Source: an uncultured Oscillospiraceae bacterium
GTDB taxonomy: Bacteria > Bacillota > Clostridia > Oscillospirales > Oscillospiraceae
Assembly: GCA_910588625.1 (NCBI GenBank)
Contig: CAJUQN010000002.1
Coordinates: 62,001 to 126,000, forward strand
Reading direction: 5' to 3'
DNA length: 64,000 bases
In this document: positions 26,768 through 35,391 of the stretch, piece after piece
Layout of the letters: every line of letters starts with the position of its first letter
How positions within the stretch are numbered: position 1 is the first letter of the stretch
Program-made: the position numbers and the translations under genes
Notes under the pieces: generated by a model
Told to the model about the DNA's origin: nothing
The model's input: only the letters and a program-made list of their open reading frames with translations
Database searches by the model: none

Positions 26768-27814
26768 TCAAATTCCCATCAGCTCACAAGCCGCTAAGGC
26801 CGCCGCCGCCTCAATGACGGGCACCGCCCGATGGACCACGCAGGGGTCGTGGCGGCCCTGGAGCTCCAGCACGGCGTTTTCCTTTTTTGCCAGGTCTACG
26901 GTGAACTGCTGGCGGGCGATGGAGGGGGTGGGGCGCATGGTGACCTCGAAGGTGAGCGGCATTCCGTTGGTGATGCCGCCGTTGACCCCTCCGGCACAGT
27001 TCTGCTCAGCTTTGACGGAGCCGTCGTCATCCATATACAGCGGGTCGTTGGCTTCGGAGCCTCGCATGAGGGCGAAGGCCATGCCCGCGCCGAAGGCCAC
27101 CGCTTTCACCGCCGGAACGGCAAACAGGTACTGGGAGAAGATGCCCTCGGCGTTGCATCCGAAGTCCGGCGCGCCCAGTCCGGCGGGCAGGCCGAACACC
27201 CCGCACTCAATGGAGCCCCCCACGGAGTCCAGGTCCTTTTTCGCCTCCAGGATAGCCTCCTGCATCTCCTTCCCCGCCGCGTCGTTAAGGACGGGAAAAT
27301 CTTTCTCCGCCGCCGCCTTCAAGCTGTCCCAGTCCTCCAGGGCGTCGTCGTTGACGCCGTAGATGGAGGCGATGTGGGCGCCCACGTGAACACCCTTTTG
27401 GGCGAGGAGCTGCTTGGCTACGCCTCCCGCGAACACCAGCGGCGCGGTGAGCCGCCCGGAAAAGTGCCCACCGCCCCGGTAATCGTTGAAGCCGTCATAC
27501 CGCACGTGGGCGGCGTAGTCGGCGTGGCCGGGCCGGGCCAGGTCTTTCGTGCGGGAGTAGTCCTTGGACCGTGTATCCGTATTCTCGATGAGGACGCACA
27601 GCGGCGCGCCGGTGGTCCTGCCCTCGAACACGCCGGAGAGGATGTGTGGCTCGTCGGCCTCCTTCCGTGGGGTGGACAGGGCGCTCTTGCCCGGAGCGCG
27701 GCGGCTCAGCTCGAAACGGATGGCGTCCAGGTCCAGCTCCAGCCCGGCGGGGACGCCCTCCAGCACCACGCCGATGGCGGGGCCGTGGGACTCGCCAAAA
27801 ATGGAATATCTCAT
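26768..27814 (-). CDS. aroC: Chorismate synthase
   Basis: A 348-residue enzyme that forms chorismate from EPSP using reduced FMN. It begins MRYSIFGESHGPAIGVVLEG, contains the GGGHFSGRLTAP signature near residue 115, and ends with the RHDPCVVHRAVPV segment. The frame opens at 27907, but the ATG at 27814 follows AAAGGAG and matches the family start. The discarded 31 upstream residues are Lys/Phe-rich and not family-like. Confidence 0.95.
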   Translation of the reverse strand: MRYSIFGESHGPAIGVVLEGVPAGLELDLDAIRFELSRRAPGKSALSTPRKEADEPHILSGVFEGRTTGAPLCVLIENTDTRSKDYSRTKDLARPGHADYAAHVRYDGFNDYRGGGHFSGRLTAPLVFAGGVAKQLLAQKGVHVGAHIASIYGVNDDALEDWDSLKAAAEKDFPVLNDAAGKEMQEAILEAKKDLDSVGGSIECGVFGLPAGLGAPDFGCNAEGIFSQYLFAVPAVKAVAFGAGMAFALMRGSEANDPLYMDDDGSVKAEQNCAGGVNGGITNGMPLTFEVTMRPTPSIARQQFTVDLAKKENAVLELQGRHDPCVVHRAVPVIEAAAALAACELMGI

Positions 27815-27888
27815 GATGGCACTCCTTTCCTTCCTTTTTTCTTTGAAAAGAAAAAAGGAAGCGAAAAAAGAAACTTTTAGACGTTCTC

Positions 27889-28431
27889 TCAAGAAAGGGC
27901 AATCCAATAACGCTCCAGGTCCCTATGCTCCTTCGGCTCGTGAACGGTGCTCTCATACACGCCGCCGTTGGCTAGGATGGTGCGGCGGCTTCCCTCGTTG
28001 TCATTGCGACAGGAGATGAGCACCCTGTCAAAGCCAAGCTCTTTACAGTAAGGCAGCATCAGGCGCAGCTGTTCCTTGGCATAGCCCTTGCGCTGCTCGC
28101 TGGGCCGGACGGAGTAGCCGATGTGCCCGCCGAACTTCTCCAGATAGTCGGTGAAGTAGTGCCGCACCTGGATCATGCCCACTAGCTTGCTGTCGGATTC
28201 CCGGATGCTCAGGAATTGGGTGGTCTGCGCATACGCTTCCGGAACGGTGCTTCTATCGGCAAACAGGAGGATCTCCGGTAGCCACTCTCTCCAGAGTTTT
28301 TCCGGGGCGTCAATTTTATGCAGGGCGCTGGTGCCATCCATGGAGAGGCCGGCGCTGACAAATTCCTGCCGGTAGGCCCACACCTGGTCCAGATACGCCT
28401 CAGAGGGAAGGATCAATTTTATCGTGTCCAT
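27889..28431 (-). CDS. GNAT-family N-acetyltransferase
   Basis: A 180-residue GNAT acetyltransferase. The acceptor-site region is VGMIQVRHYFTDYLEKFGGHIGYSVRPSEQRKGYAKEQL, where Q-R-K-G-Y-A binds acetyl-CoA pyrophosphate. CRNDNEGSRRTILANGG follows, typical of the YjdJ/RimJ-like branch. The substrate is unknown. It sits between aroA and aroC with normal GC, 10 bases after aroA. Confidence 0.88.
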   Translation of the reverse strand: MDTIKLILPSEAYLDQVWAYRQEFVSAGLSMDGTSALHKIDAPEKLWREWLPEILLFADRSTVPEAYAQTTQFLSIRESDSKLVGMIQVRHYFTDYLEKFGGHIGYSVRPSEQRKGYAKEQLRLMLPYCKELGFDRVLISCRNDNEGSRRTILANGGVYESTVHEPKEHRDLERYWIALS

Positions 28432-28441
28432 CTGGTATCAC

Positions 28442-29680
28442 TCAATTCGTTTTTTGAATTTTTCCGCCCAGGACTTCATAGTCCTCCCAGAAATTGGGGT
28501 AGGACTTGGCCACGCACTCCGCGCCCAGCACGGTGACGGGTTTTTCGCACCGTGTGGCGGCGATGGCGGCCATCATAGCGATGCGGTGGTCGTTGAAGCT
28601 GTCCACGGTAACACCGCCATGCAGCATTCCCCTGCCCCGGATGGTGAGGGAATCCGGCCCCTCGGCCACATCCGCGCCCAGGGCCTTGAGCACCGCCGTG
28701 ACGGAGGCCAAGCGGTCGCTTTCCTTGATGCGCAGGCGGGCGGCGTTGCCAATGTGGGTGGTGCAGCCGGGACGGAGAGCCGCCATAGCCGCCAGGGGGG
28801 GAACCAAATCGGGGCAGTTGGACACGTCAAGGCCCGTGTCCTTCATCTGAGACAGACGGCCAAAAAAGCCGTCGATGGCCCGGTCCCCCTGGGCGGAGGG
28901 CCAGTTCAGGCCGGAGAGTTCCACCGGGCTGTCCAGAAATTTGGCAGCGTACCAAAATGCCGCCTGGGACCAGTCCGCTTCCACCGTGAGGCTGTGCGGC
29001 TGGTAGAGCTGGTTTCCGGGGATGAACCAGCCGTTTTTCCGTTCCTCGATACGGACGTTGAACCACTGAAGGGCCTCCAACGTCATGTCAATATACCCCC
29101 AGCTTTCTAAATTGGAGGTGAGGACAATTTCGGAATCCCCGTCCAGCAGAGGCAGGGCGTACAGCAGCCCGGTGATAAACTGGGAGGACACGTTGCCGGG
29201 AAGCTGATAGGTCCCCGGCGTGAGCAGCCCGGCGATGGTGAGCACGCCGTCCTTTTGCTCGTGAAAGACGCCCTTTTCATCGAACAGGTCGAAATAGGGC
29301 TTTTGCGGCCGCTCCATCAGCCGTCCCCGGCCAGTGAAAATGCCGCCGCCCCGCACCGCCAGCGCCACAGGAATGAGGAACCGCAGCGTGGACCCGCTCT
29401 CCCCGCAGTCCAGCCGGGGGTAGGCCAGGCGCCGCAGGGGGGACATGGCGTTTGCCCCCATGCCCCGGACGGTGACGGTGGAGCCATCCCGCGAAAGCTC
29501 CGCGCCCAGGTTTTCCAGACAGCTCATGGTGGCCTCGATGTCCTGAGAGTAGGCCACGTTAGAAATGACACACTCCCCGTCCGCCAGGGCGGCTGCGATG
29601 AGGACCCGGTGGGCCTGGGACTTAGAGGGCGGCGGGGTGACAGTTCCAGATAACCTGCCGGGGGTGATAGTGATGTTCAT
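28442..29680 (-). CDS. aroA: 3-phosphoshikimate 1-carboxyvinyltransferase (EPSP synthase)
   Basis: A 412-residue EPSP synthase, which joins PEP to shikimate-3-phosphate. PPSKSQAHRVLIAAALADG near residue 17 holds the shikimate-phosphate Lys and Arg. DCGESGSTLRFLIPVA near 90 and the late KESDRLAS segment are family signatures. The residue after the G of the LDCGESGSTLRF loop region is not the GNAGT form, suggesting the more glyphosate-tolerant class II type; this is inference. It lies 39 bases after aroB. Confidence 0.95.
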   Translation of the reverse strand: MNITITPGRLSGTVTPPPSKSQAHRVLIAAALADGECVISNVAYSQDIEATMSCLENLGAELSRDGSTVTVRGMGANAMSPLRRLAYPRLDCGESGSTLRFLIPVALAVRGGGIFTGRGRLMERPQKPYFDLFDEKGVFHEQKDGVLTIAGLLTPGTYQLPGNVSSQFITGLLYALPLLDGDSEIVLTSNLESWGYIDMTLEALQWFNVRIEERKNGWFIPGNQLYQPHSLTVEADWSQAAFWYAAKFLDSPVELSGLNWPSAQGDRAIDGFFGRLSQMKDTGLDVSNCPDLVPPLAAMAALRPGCTTHIGNAARLRIKESDRLASVTAVLKALGADVAEGPDSLTIRGRGMLHGGVTVDSFNDHRIAMMAAIAATRCEKPVTVLGAECVAKSYPNFWEDYEVLGGKIQKTN

Positions 29681-29719
29681 AGCGGCCTCCTTACGTGATT
29701 GGCCCCCACAGGGGGAAGG

Positions 29720-30781
29720 CTATAACAGCTTTAACAGCGCGTTTTTAGAAATCTTGTGGGGGACGGCGTGGCCCATGCGGTCCAGCAGGATGACGGTGAT
29801 GTCCGCCCCGGCGCCCTTTTTGTCCCGGCCCACGGCGGCGGCGTAGTCCTCGGCGGAGCACGGAATGAAGGTGGGCAGGCCAAGGCCCGCCAGGGTGCTT
29901 TCCAGCTGGCCGGACAGCTCCGCCGGGGTGACGCCCAGCGACACGCCCAGCTTGGCCGCGGCGCACATGCCCGCCGCCACCGCCTCGCCGTGGTTCCATT
30001 CGGTGTAATGCCCCGCCAGCTCGTAGGCATGGCCCAGCGTGTGGCCGAAGTTCAAAATCATCCGGAGCCCGGTATCCAGCTCGTCATCTATGACCACTTG
30101 GCGTTTAATATCACAGCAGGTATACAAAATGTGTTCGATATCTGCCATCAGCGCCTGTCGAGAGGGCCGGACGGCCAGGAAGTTGAAAAAGTCCTTGTCC
30201 CAGATACAGCCGTACTTGACCACCTCAGCCATCCCCGCCATGAACACGGGGAGCGGCAAAGAGTCCAGCGTGTCCGGGTCCATGAGAACCAGGCGGGGCT
30301 GGTAGAACGCCCCGGCCAGGTTTTTGCCGTGGTCCAGGTCCACGGCCACCTTGCCACCTACAGAGGAGTCAACCTGGGCCAGCAGAGTGGTGGGAATTTG
30401 GACAAAGGCCACCCCCCGCAGGATGGTGGCTGCGGCGAAGCCCGCCAGATCCCCCACCACACCGCCGCCCAGGGCCACCACGCCGTCGGTACGGGTCAGG
30501 CCGAACTCCATGAAGTCCTCCCACAGCTCGGTGAGCAGGCCGGGGTTCTTGCTGGACTCACCGGCGGGGATGACCGCGCCCCAGCACTGAAAACCGGCCC
30601 CCTCCAGGCTGGCTTTCAGCTTGGCAAAGTAGAGAGGGTGAACATTGGTGTCGGTGACGACGGCCAGCTTTTGGGCACGGGGCAGAAGGGCCTGGAGGCA
30701 CTCCCCGGCCTGGGACAAGACCCCCCGCTCGATCACGATGTCGTACTCCCGGCCCGGAAGGGCTACGGTGAGGGTTTTCAT
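29720..30781 (-). CDS. aroB: 3-dehydroquinate synthase
   Basis: A 353-residue NAD- and metal-dependent enzyme that cyclises DAHP to 3-dehydroquinate. Visible signatures are VTDTNVHPLYF, ALGGGVVGDLAGFAAATILRG and PTTLLAQVDSSVGGKVAVDL, and the metal-binding NFGHTLGHAYE near residue 250. Length is normal. It is the third gene of the aro operon, 13 bases after the DUF6054 gene. Confidence 0.96.
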   Translation of the reverse strand: MKTLTVALPGREYDIVIERGVLSQAGECLQALLPRAQKLAVVTDTNVHPLYFAKLKASLEGAGFQCWGAVIPAGESSKNPGLLTELWEDFMEFGLTRTDGVVALGGGVVGDLAGFAAATILRGVAFVQIPTTLLAQVDSSVGGKVAVDLDHGKNLAGAFYQPRLVLMDPDTLDSLPLPVFMAGMAEVVKYGCIWDKDFFNFLAVRPSRQALMADIEHILYTCCDIKRQVVIDDELDTGLRMILNFGHTLGHAYELAGHYTEWNHGEAVAAGMCAAAKLGVSLGVTPAELSGQLESTLAGLGLPTFIPCSAEDYAAAVGRDKKGAGADITVILLDRMGHAVPHKISKNALLKLL

Positions 30782-30794
30782 TGCAGATTCCTCC

Positions 30795-31127
30795 TTAGAG
30801 CTGATCCACTACACTGGCTAGGGTGTCCAGGAAGGACTCCTCGCCCCAGGTGTTGATCTTGAAGAACATGGCTTGACTGCCCCCAGCGGTAATGGCGGTG
30901 AGATGGAGCTGGTCTCCCTCCCCCGCCAGGGTGAGGGAGAGGGCCACCCGGTTGCTGCCGCTCCAGCTGTACCGTTCGAACATCCGCACCGCCACTTGAA
31001 CGGGGCCGATGGTGAAGTCCGTGCGGTCCTCCAGGGTGGCGGACATACTGCCGTTCAGTACGGCGTCCTCCAAACGGGACAACACCGCGTTAAAGTTGCC
31101 GGTAATGACACGTTCTAATTTAGCCAT
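30795..31127 (-). CDS. DUF6054-like small protein
   Basis: A 110-residue soluble protein of unknown function that I associate with the DUF6054 family from memory. It begins MAKLERVITGNFNAVL and has VAVRMFERYSWSGSNRVALSL and TAITAGGSQAMFFKIN, a beta-rich pattern. The frame opens at 31160, but the ATG at 31127 follows AGGAG. It lies between aroF and aroB, and its fixed place at the top of the operon suggests a regulatory or structural role. No evidence shows which. Confidence 0.75.
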   Translation of the reverse strand: MAKLERVITGNFNAVLSRLEDAVLNGSMSATLEDRTDFTIGPVQVAVRMFERYSWSGSNRVALSLTLAGEGDQLHLTAITAGGSQAMFFKINTWGEESFLDTLASVVDQL

Positions 31128-31222
31128 GACCAAATTCTCCTTCCTGTCTGAGTACAGCATCCTTCACACCAGTTGGCCTTCGATTGACAGCTTGCTCTCG
31201 CGGGGAGAGGCCTCGCGCTGTC

Positions 31223-32242
31223 CTAAGCCAGCGTTTTTCCCATCAGTTCTATGAGCGGATTCAGCTTGCCCATCAGGTGTCGGAACTTCTCCGGAGTCAG
31301 GGACTGGGCTCCGTCGCACTTGGCGCAGGGCGGGTTGTTGTGGACCTCCACCATGAGGCCGTCCGCGCCCACAGCCACGGCGGCCATGGCCAGGGGCTCC
31401 ACCATCCAGTACATTCCGGCGGCGTGGGAGGGGTCCACCACAATGGGCAGATGGCTCATCTTCCGGATGGCCGGAATGGCGGAAAGATCCAGAGTGTTGC
31501 GGGTGTAGGTTTCGAAGGTGCGGACCCCCCGCTCGCACAGGGTGACGTTCTCATTGCCCGCGGCCATGATATACTCTGCGGACATAATCCACTCCTCGTA
31601 GGTGTTGGACAGGCCCCGTTTCAGCAGGATGGGCTTGGACAGCTTGCCCACCTCTTTGAGCAGGTCGAAGTTCTGCATATTCCGGGCGCCCACCTGGACC
31701 AGGTCCACCTTCTCCTCAAACAGCCCGCAGTAGCGGGGGGCCATGATCTCGGACACGATGGGAAGGCCCGTAGCGGCTTTGGCCTCCATCAGGAGATCCA
31801 AGCCGTCGGTGCCCATGCCCTGGAAGGAGTAGGGGGAGGTGCGGGGCTTGAACGCGCCGCCCCGGAGCAGGGACGCTCCCGCCTCCTTCACGTCCTGGGC
31901 CACGCCGGTGATCTGCTCCTCACTCTCCACCGAGCAGGGTCCGGCGATGACGGCGAACTTGTCCCCGCCGATGGACACGCCGGACACGTCCGCCACGGTG
32001 TCCTCGGGGTGGAACTTGCGGTTGGCCTTCTTGTAGGGCTCCTGAACGCGCATGACGCGTTCCACGTCGTCGTTCAGGGACAGTTTGTCCATGTCGATGT
32101 GGGCGGTGTCGCCCACCAGGCCCAGGATGGAACAGCCCACGCCGTTGGTGATGCCCACAGTGACGCCGTGATTGTGCTCCAGCTGGGCGACGAGGGTTTG
32201 AATTTTTTCCTGGCTTACGCCGGGCTTCATGACGATTACCAT
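31223..32242 (-). CDS. aroF: 3-deoxy-7-phosphoheptulonate synthase
   Basis: A 339-residue DAHP synthase catalysing the first committed shikimate step from PEP and erythrose-4-phosphate. An N-terminal ferredoxin-like regulatory domain (residues 1-70, MVIVMKPGVSQEKIQ) precedes the barrel. The barrel has FAVIAGPCSVESEEQ, GGAFKPRTSPYSFQG, EIMAPRY, and VVDPSHAAG. It is the AroA-beta class found in Gram-positives, where the N-terminal domain usually mediates Phe/Tyr or prephenate feedback. It is the first structural gene of the operon, behind a leader peptide and attenuator-like terminator. Confidence 0.96.
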   Translation of the reverse strand: MVIVMKPGVSQEKIQTLVAQLEHNHGVTVGITNGVGCSILGLVGDTAHIDMDKLSLNDDVERVMRVQEPYKKANRKFHPEDTVADVSGVSIGGDKFAVIAGPCSVESEEQITGVAQDVKEAGASLLRGGAFKPRTSPYSFQGMGTDGLDLLMEAKAATGLPIVSEIMAPRYCGLFEEKVDLVQVGARNMQNFDLLKEVGKLSKPILLKRGLSNTYEEWIMSAEYIMAAGNENVTLCERGVRTFETYTRNTLDLSAIPAIRKMSHLPIVVDPSHAAGMYWMVEPLAMAAVAVGADGLMVEVHNNPPCAKCDGAQSLTPEKFRHLMGKLNPLIELMGKTLA

Positions 32243-32258
32243 AAATTAAGACTCCTCT

Positions 32259-32308
32259 CAAAATAAAAGGAAGCCCACGGTCCGCAGATACGCGGTCCAT
32301 GAGCTTCC
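32259..32308 (-). terminator. Attenuator terminator of the aro operon
   Basis: GGAAGCTCATGGACCGCG pairs with GCGGACCGTGGGCTTCC (few mismatches, 5-base loop), followed on the minus strand by TTTTATTTT. It lies between the leader-peptide stop codon (40 bases away) and aroF, where ribosome stalling in the leader could decide whether it forms. Confidence 0.9.
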
Positions 32309-32348
32309 CAAAGGGTACAAATTCAGGCGGGGCCTGCCGCCCCCTCAC

Positions 32349-32444
32349 TCACGCGCCGCGTTTCTCCATGCCAAAATAGCCGGACAGGATAAATCGAGTC
32401 CAGCCAAAGGTAAAGGTGAAGCTGTGGGCGTTGGAATGGGTCAT
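32349..32444 (-). CDS. Aromatic leader peptide of the aro operon
   Basis: A 31-residue peptide beginning MTHSNAHSFTFTFGW. It contains five Phe (9, 11, 13, 18, 24), one Trp (15) and one Tyr (23), far above chance. AGGT lies six bases before the ATG. It is encoded between the promoter at 32518-32546 and the terminator at 32259-32308, ahead of aroF. A shortage of charged tRNA-Phe (or Tyr/Trp) would stall the ribosome here and favour readthrough into the pathway genes, as in classic attenuation. The competing antiterminator helix could not be fixed by eye. Confidence 0.88.
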   Translation of the reverse strand: MTHSNAHSFTFTFGWTRFILSGYFGMEKRGA

Positions 32445-32517
32445 GTGGTTACCTCGCTGATTTTGAGTGGGGTCCATATCACAGGCGCGCGGCGCCGCTG
32501 TGATAGGAACTGGAGAT

Positions 32518-32546
32518 ATTATATACTTTAATGCGGTGAAATGCAA
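32518..32546 (-). promoter_or_regulatory. Promoter of the aro operon
   Basis: On the minus strand TTGCAT and TATAAT are 17 bases apart. Transcription would begin near 32511. A short GC-rich hairpin flanked by ATCACAG/CTGTGAT (32477-32503) follows at once and might be an operator or a 5' stabilising element. Confidence 0.78.
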
Positions 32547-32554
32547 GTATTAAT

Positions 32555-34039
32555 TTATTTGTGATAGAGCTGGCTCCCCTGATACCGGGGCGTGCAGGTC
32601 AGCCGCAGGCCCAACTTGGAGTAGGTCCCGCTGTCGGCGGCGGTGAGGATGACGGAGGAGTGGGCCTCGCAGTCCCGCAGCTTGTCCAGGTTGTCCAGCG
32701 CCCGGGTGGCCAAGGGCACCGTAGCGGAGGAGATCGCCAGCGCGATGAGCACCTCATCGCTGTGCAGGCGGGGGTTGCGGCTGCCCAGGTGTCCGGTTTT
32801 CAGGGCCTGGATGGGCTCGATGGCCTCCCGTGTGATGAGGTGGACGGCGTCGTCGATGCCCGCCAGCATTTTCAGCGCGTCCAGCAGGGCGGCGGAGGTG
32901 GCCCCCATCAAATCTGACGTCTTGCCTGTGACCACCGTGCCGTCCGGGAGCTGGATGGCGGCGGCGGGCTCGCCGGTCTCCTCCGCCTTGGCCTCGGCGG
33001 CGGCAATGACCGGCCGCAGCTCCGGGTCCGCGTGGGCCTGCTTGGTCAGCAGCTCCAGCTTGTAGACGATCTCATCGCTCCCCTGCCCCCGGCGGCGGTC
33101 GCACAGGGCGGAGTAGTAGCGGCGGATGATCTCCTGCTTGGCGGCGTCGCACACCGCCTCGTCGTCGGTGATGCAGAAGCCCACCATGTTGACCCCCATG
33201 TCCGTGGGGGACTTATAGGGACTCTCCCCCATGATCTCCTCGAACATGGCCTGGAGGACGGGAAACACCTCCACGTCCCGGTTATAGTTGACGGTGGTCT
33301 CCTCATAGGCTTGCAGGTGGAAGGGGTCGATCATGTTCACGTCGTTCAGATCCGCCGTGGCGGCCTCATAGGCCAGGTTCACCGGGTGCTTGAGGGGCAG
33401 GTTCCAGATGGGGAAGGTCTCGAATTTGGCATATCCGGCCATCACGCCCCGGTTGTGGTGGTGGTAGAGCTGGGACAGGCAGGTCGCCATCTTCCCGGAG
33501 CCGGGGCCGGGGGCGGTGACCACCACCAGGGGGCGGGTGGTCTCGATGTAATCGTTGCGGCCGAAGCCCTGGTCAGACATGATATGCCCCACGTCGTGGG
33601 GATAACCGGGGATGGGATAATGCAGGTAGACTGTTACGCCCAAATCCTCCAGACGGCGCTTGAAGGCGTCCGCAGAGGGCTGGGCGGCGTAGCGGGTGAT
33701 GACCACGCTGCCCACATACAGCCCTTCCCCGCGGAAGGTGTCGATGAGGCGCAAAACGTCCTCGTCGTAGGTAATGCCCAGGTCGCCCCGGACTTTGTTT
33801 TGCTCAATATCGGCGGCGTTGATGGCCACCACGATCTCCGCGCTGTCCCGCAGCTCCAGCAGCATCCGGATTTTGCTGTCCGGAGCAAAGCCGGGCAGGA
33901 CCCGGGCGGCGTGGTAGTCGTCAAACAGCTTGCCGCCAAACTCCAGGTACAGCTTGCCGCCGAACTGGGCGATGCGCTCCCGGATGCGGGCGGACTGGGT
34001 CTCCACATAGCGCTGGTTGTCAAATCCGACCTTGGACAT
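32555..34039 (-). CDS. DUF1846 family protein
   Basis: A 494-residue cytoplasmic protein of the DUF1846 family, whose biochemical role is not established. Family landmarks are the start MSKVGFDNQRYVETQS, LELRDSAEIVVAINAADIEQNK near residue 75, YPIPGYPHDVGHIMSDQGFGRNDYIET near 140, and a P-loop-like TAPGPGSGKMATC near 180. Length is typical. It is read from its own promoter, divergent from thiI, and ends just before the aro promoter with no obvious terminator between them. Confidence 0.9.
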   Translation of the reverse strand: MSKVGFDNQRYVETQSARIRERIAQFGGKLYLEFGGKLFDDYHAARVLPGFAPDSKIRMLLELRDSAEIVVAINAADIEQNKVRGDLGITYDEDVLRLIDTFRGEGLYVGSVVITRYAAQPSADAFKRRLEDLGVTVYLHYPIPGYPHDVGHIMSDQGFGRNDYIETTRPLVVVTAPGPGSGKMATCLSQLYHHHNRGVMAGYAKFETFPIWNLPLKHPVNLAYEAATADLNDVNMIDPFHLQAYEETTVNYNRDVEVFPVLQAMFEEIMGESPYKSPTDMGVNMVGFCITDDEAVCDAAKQEIIRRYYSALCDRRRGQGSDEIVYKLELLTKQAHADPELRPVIAAAEAKAEETGEPAAAIQLPDGTVVTGKTSDLMGATSAALLDALKMLAGIDDAVHLITREAIEPIQALKTGHLGSRNPRLHSDEVLIALAISSATVPLATRALDNLDKLRDCEAHSSVILTAADSGTYSKLGLRLTCTPRYQGSQLYHK

Positions 34040-34104
34040 GATTTTGGGGCCCGCTCCTGGCGCGGCCCCGTCCCCCCTCTCGTCTGTAAACGAACACGCA
34101 TACT

Positions 34105-34133
34105 ATCTTATCACATCCGGGCGCTTTGGGCAA
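34105..34133 (-). promoter_or_regulatory. Promoter of the DUF1846 gene
   Basis: On the minus strand TTGCCC and TAAGAT are separated by 17 bases, about 65 bases before the start codon. Confidence 0.6.
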
Positions 34134-34156
34134 GGGTGTTTTCCCACCCGCCGCCC

Positions 34157-34185
34157 TTGACAGGGACCGTCCGGCCCTGTAAAAT
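34157..34185 (+). promoter_or_regulatory. Promoter of thiI
   Basis: TTGACA and TAAAAT are separated by 17 bases. Transcription should start near 34192, giving a leader of only about 27 bases. The AGGAGG at 34186-34191 would then lie outside the mRNA. Confidence 0.8.
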
Positions 34186-34218
34186 AGGAGGACAAAACAT
34201 GGAAAGCAAGGGAAGATT

Positions 34219-35391
34219 ATGCGCGAGATTATCCTGCTCAAGCAGGGGGAAATGGTGCTCAAGGGCCTGAACCGCCGGGGCTTTGAGGAGAAAATGATGG
34301 GCAACGCCAAGCGGCGGCTGAAAAAGTTTGGGTCCTTTAAGGTGCATACCCGCCAGTCCACCACCTATGTGGAGCCGCTGGACGACAACGCCGACTTTGA
34401 GGGCGCGTGGGAGGCCATGGGCAAGGTGTTCGGCGCGGTGGGGGTGTGCCGGGCCCGGGCTTGTCCCAAGGACAAGGACGAGATCGTCAGATGCGCCGTG
34501 GATTACCTGGGGGACAAGCTCAGCGCGGCGAAGTCCTTCAAGGTGGAGTCCAAGCGGGCGGATAAAACGTTCCCCATGACCTCCATCCAGCTGTCCCAGT
34601 ACGTGGGGGGTGAGCTCCACGACCGTTACCCCCACCTGACGGCGGATATGCACCACCCGGAATTGACGGTCCACGTGGAGGTCCGGGACTTCGACGCCTA
34701 CATCCACGCCGACCCGGAGCCGGGAGCGGGGGGCCTGCCCGTGGGCATGGGGGGCCGGGCGCTGTCCCTGCTGTCCGGCGGCATCGACTCTCCCGTTGCC
34801 TCCTGGATGGTGGCCAAGCGGGGGGTCATTGTGGACATGATCCACTATTACTCTTACCCGTACACTTCGCCGGAGGCCAAGGAAAAGGTGCTGGATTTGG
34901 CCCGGCTGCTGGTGCCCTACACGGGGAAGCAGTGCGTCCATGTGGTGCCGTTCACGAAAATTCAGGAGGAATTGCGGCGGTCCTGTCCGGAGGAGCTGTT
35001 CACCATCCTCATGCGGCGGTTCATGATGCGCATTGCCTGCCGGGTGGCGGAGAAGAACGGGATACAGGCGCTGGTGACGGGGGAGTCGGTGGGCCAGGTG
35101 GCCAGCCAGACCCTGGACGCGCTGGCGTGTACGGACGCGGTGTGCACCATTCCCGTTCTGCGGCCCGTCATTGCGATGGATAAGGAGGAAATCGTCCGGG
35201 TGGCCCGGAAGATCGGGACCTTTGAGACCTCTATCCTGCCTTATGAGGACTGCTGTACCGTATTTACGCCCAAGCACCCCCGGACCAAGCCGAAAATCGA
35301 GGAGCTTGAAGAGGCGGAAAAGGTCCTTGACGTAGAGGCCATGGTGGAGGAGGCCGTCAGCGGCATCGAGCGGGTTATGCTTGACTTGTGA
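34219..35391 (+). CDS. thiI: tRNA 4-thiouridine synthase / sulfur transferase
   Basis: A 390-residue ThiI, which adenylates U8 of tRNA and inserts sulfur, and may supply sulfur for thiamine. An N-terminal ferredoxin-like and THUMP region (residues about 1-165) precedes the PP-loop LSGGIDSPVASW near 188. The C-terminal rhodanese domain of enterobacterial ThiI is absent, as is usual in Firmicutes. The start follows AGGGA at five bases. Its 3' end overlaps a degraded small gene on the other strand by 17 bases. Confidence 0.94.
   Translation: MREIILLKQGEMVLKGLNRRGFEEKMMGNAKRRLKKFGSFKVHTRQSTTYVEPLDDNADFEGAWEAMGKVFGAVGVCRARACPKDKDEIVRCAVDYLGDKLSAAKSFKVESKRADKTFPMTSIQLSQYVGGELHDRYPHLTADMHHPELTVHVEVRDFDAYIHADPEPGAGGLPVGMGGRALSLLSGGIDSPVASWMVAKRGVIVDMIHYYSYPYTSPEAKEKVLDLARLLVPYTGKQCVHVVPFTKIQEELRRSCPEELFTILMRRFMMRIACRVAEKNGIQALVTGESVGQVASQTLDALACTDAVCTIPVLRPVIAMDKEEIVRVARKIGTFETSILPYEDCCTVFTPKHPRTKPKIEELEEAEKVLDVEAMVEEAVSGIERVMLDL

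Noticed and set aside
32243..32550. T-box or TRAP-type control of the aro operon
   Set aside because: No T-box sequence (UGGNACCGCG-like) or Stem I features, and no run of spaced GAG/UAG triplets; the leader peptide explains the region better.
34199..34270. 24-codon frame with AGGAGG just before thiI
   Set aside because: The thiI promoter places the transcript start near 34192, so the AGGAGG would not be in the mRNA, and the peptide is not family-like.
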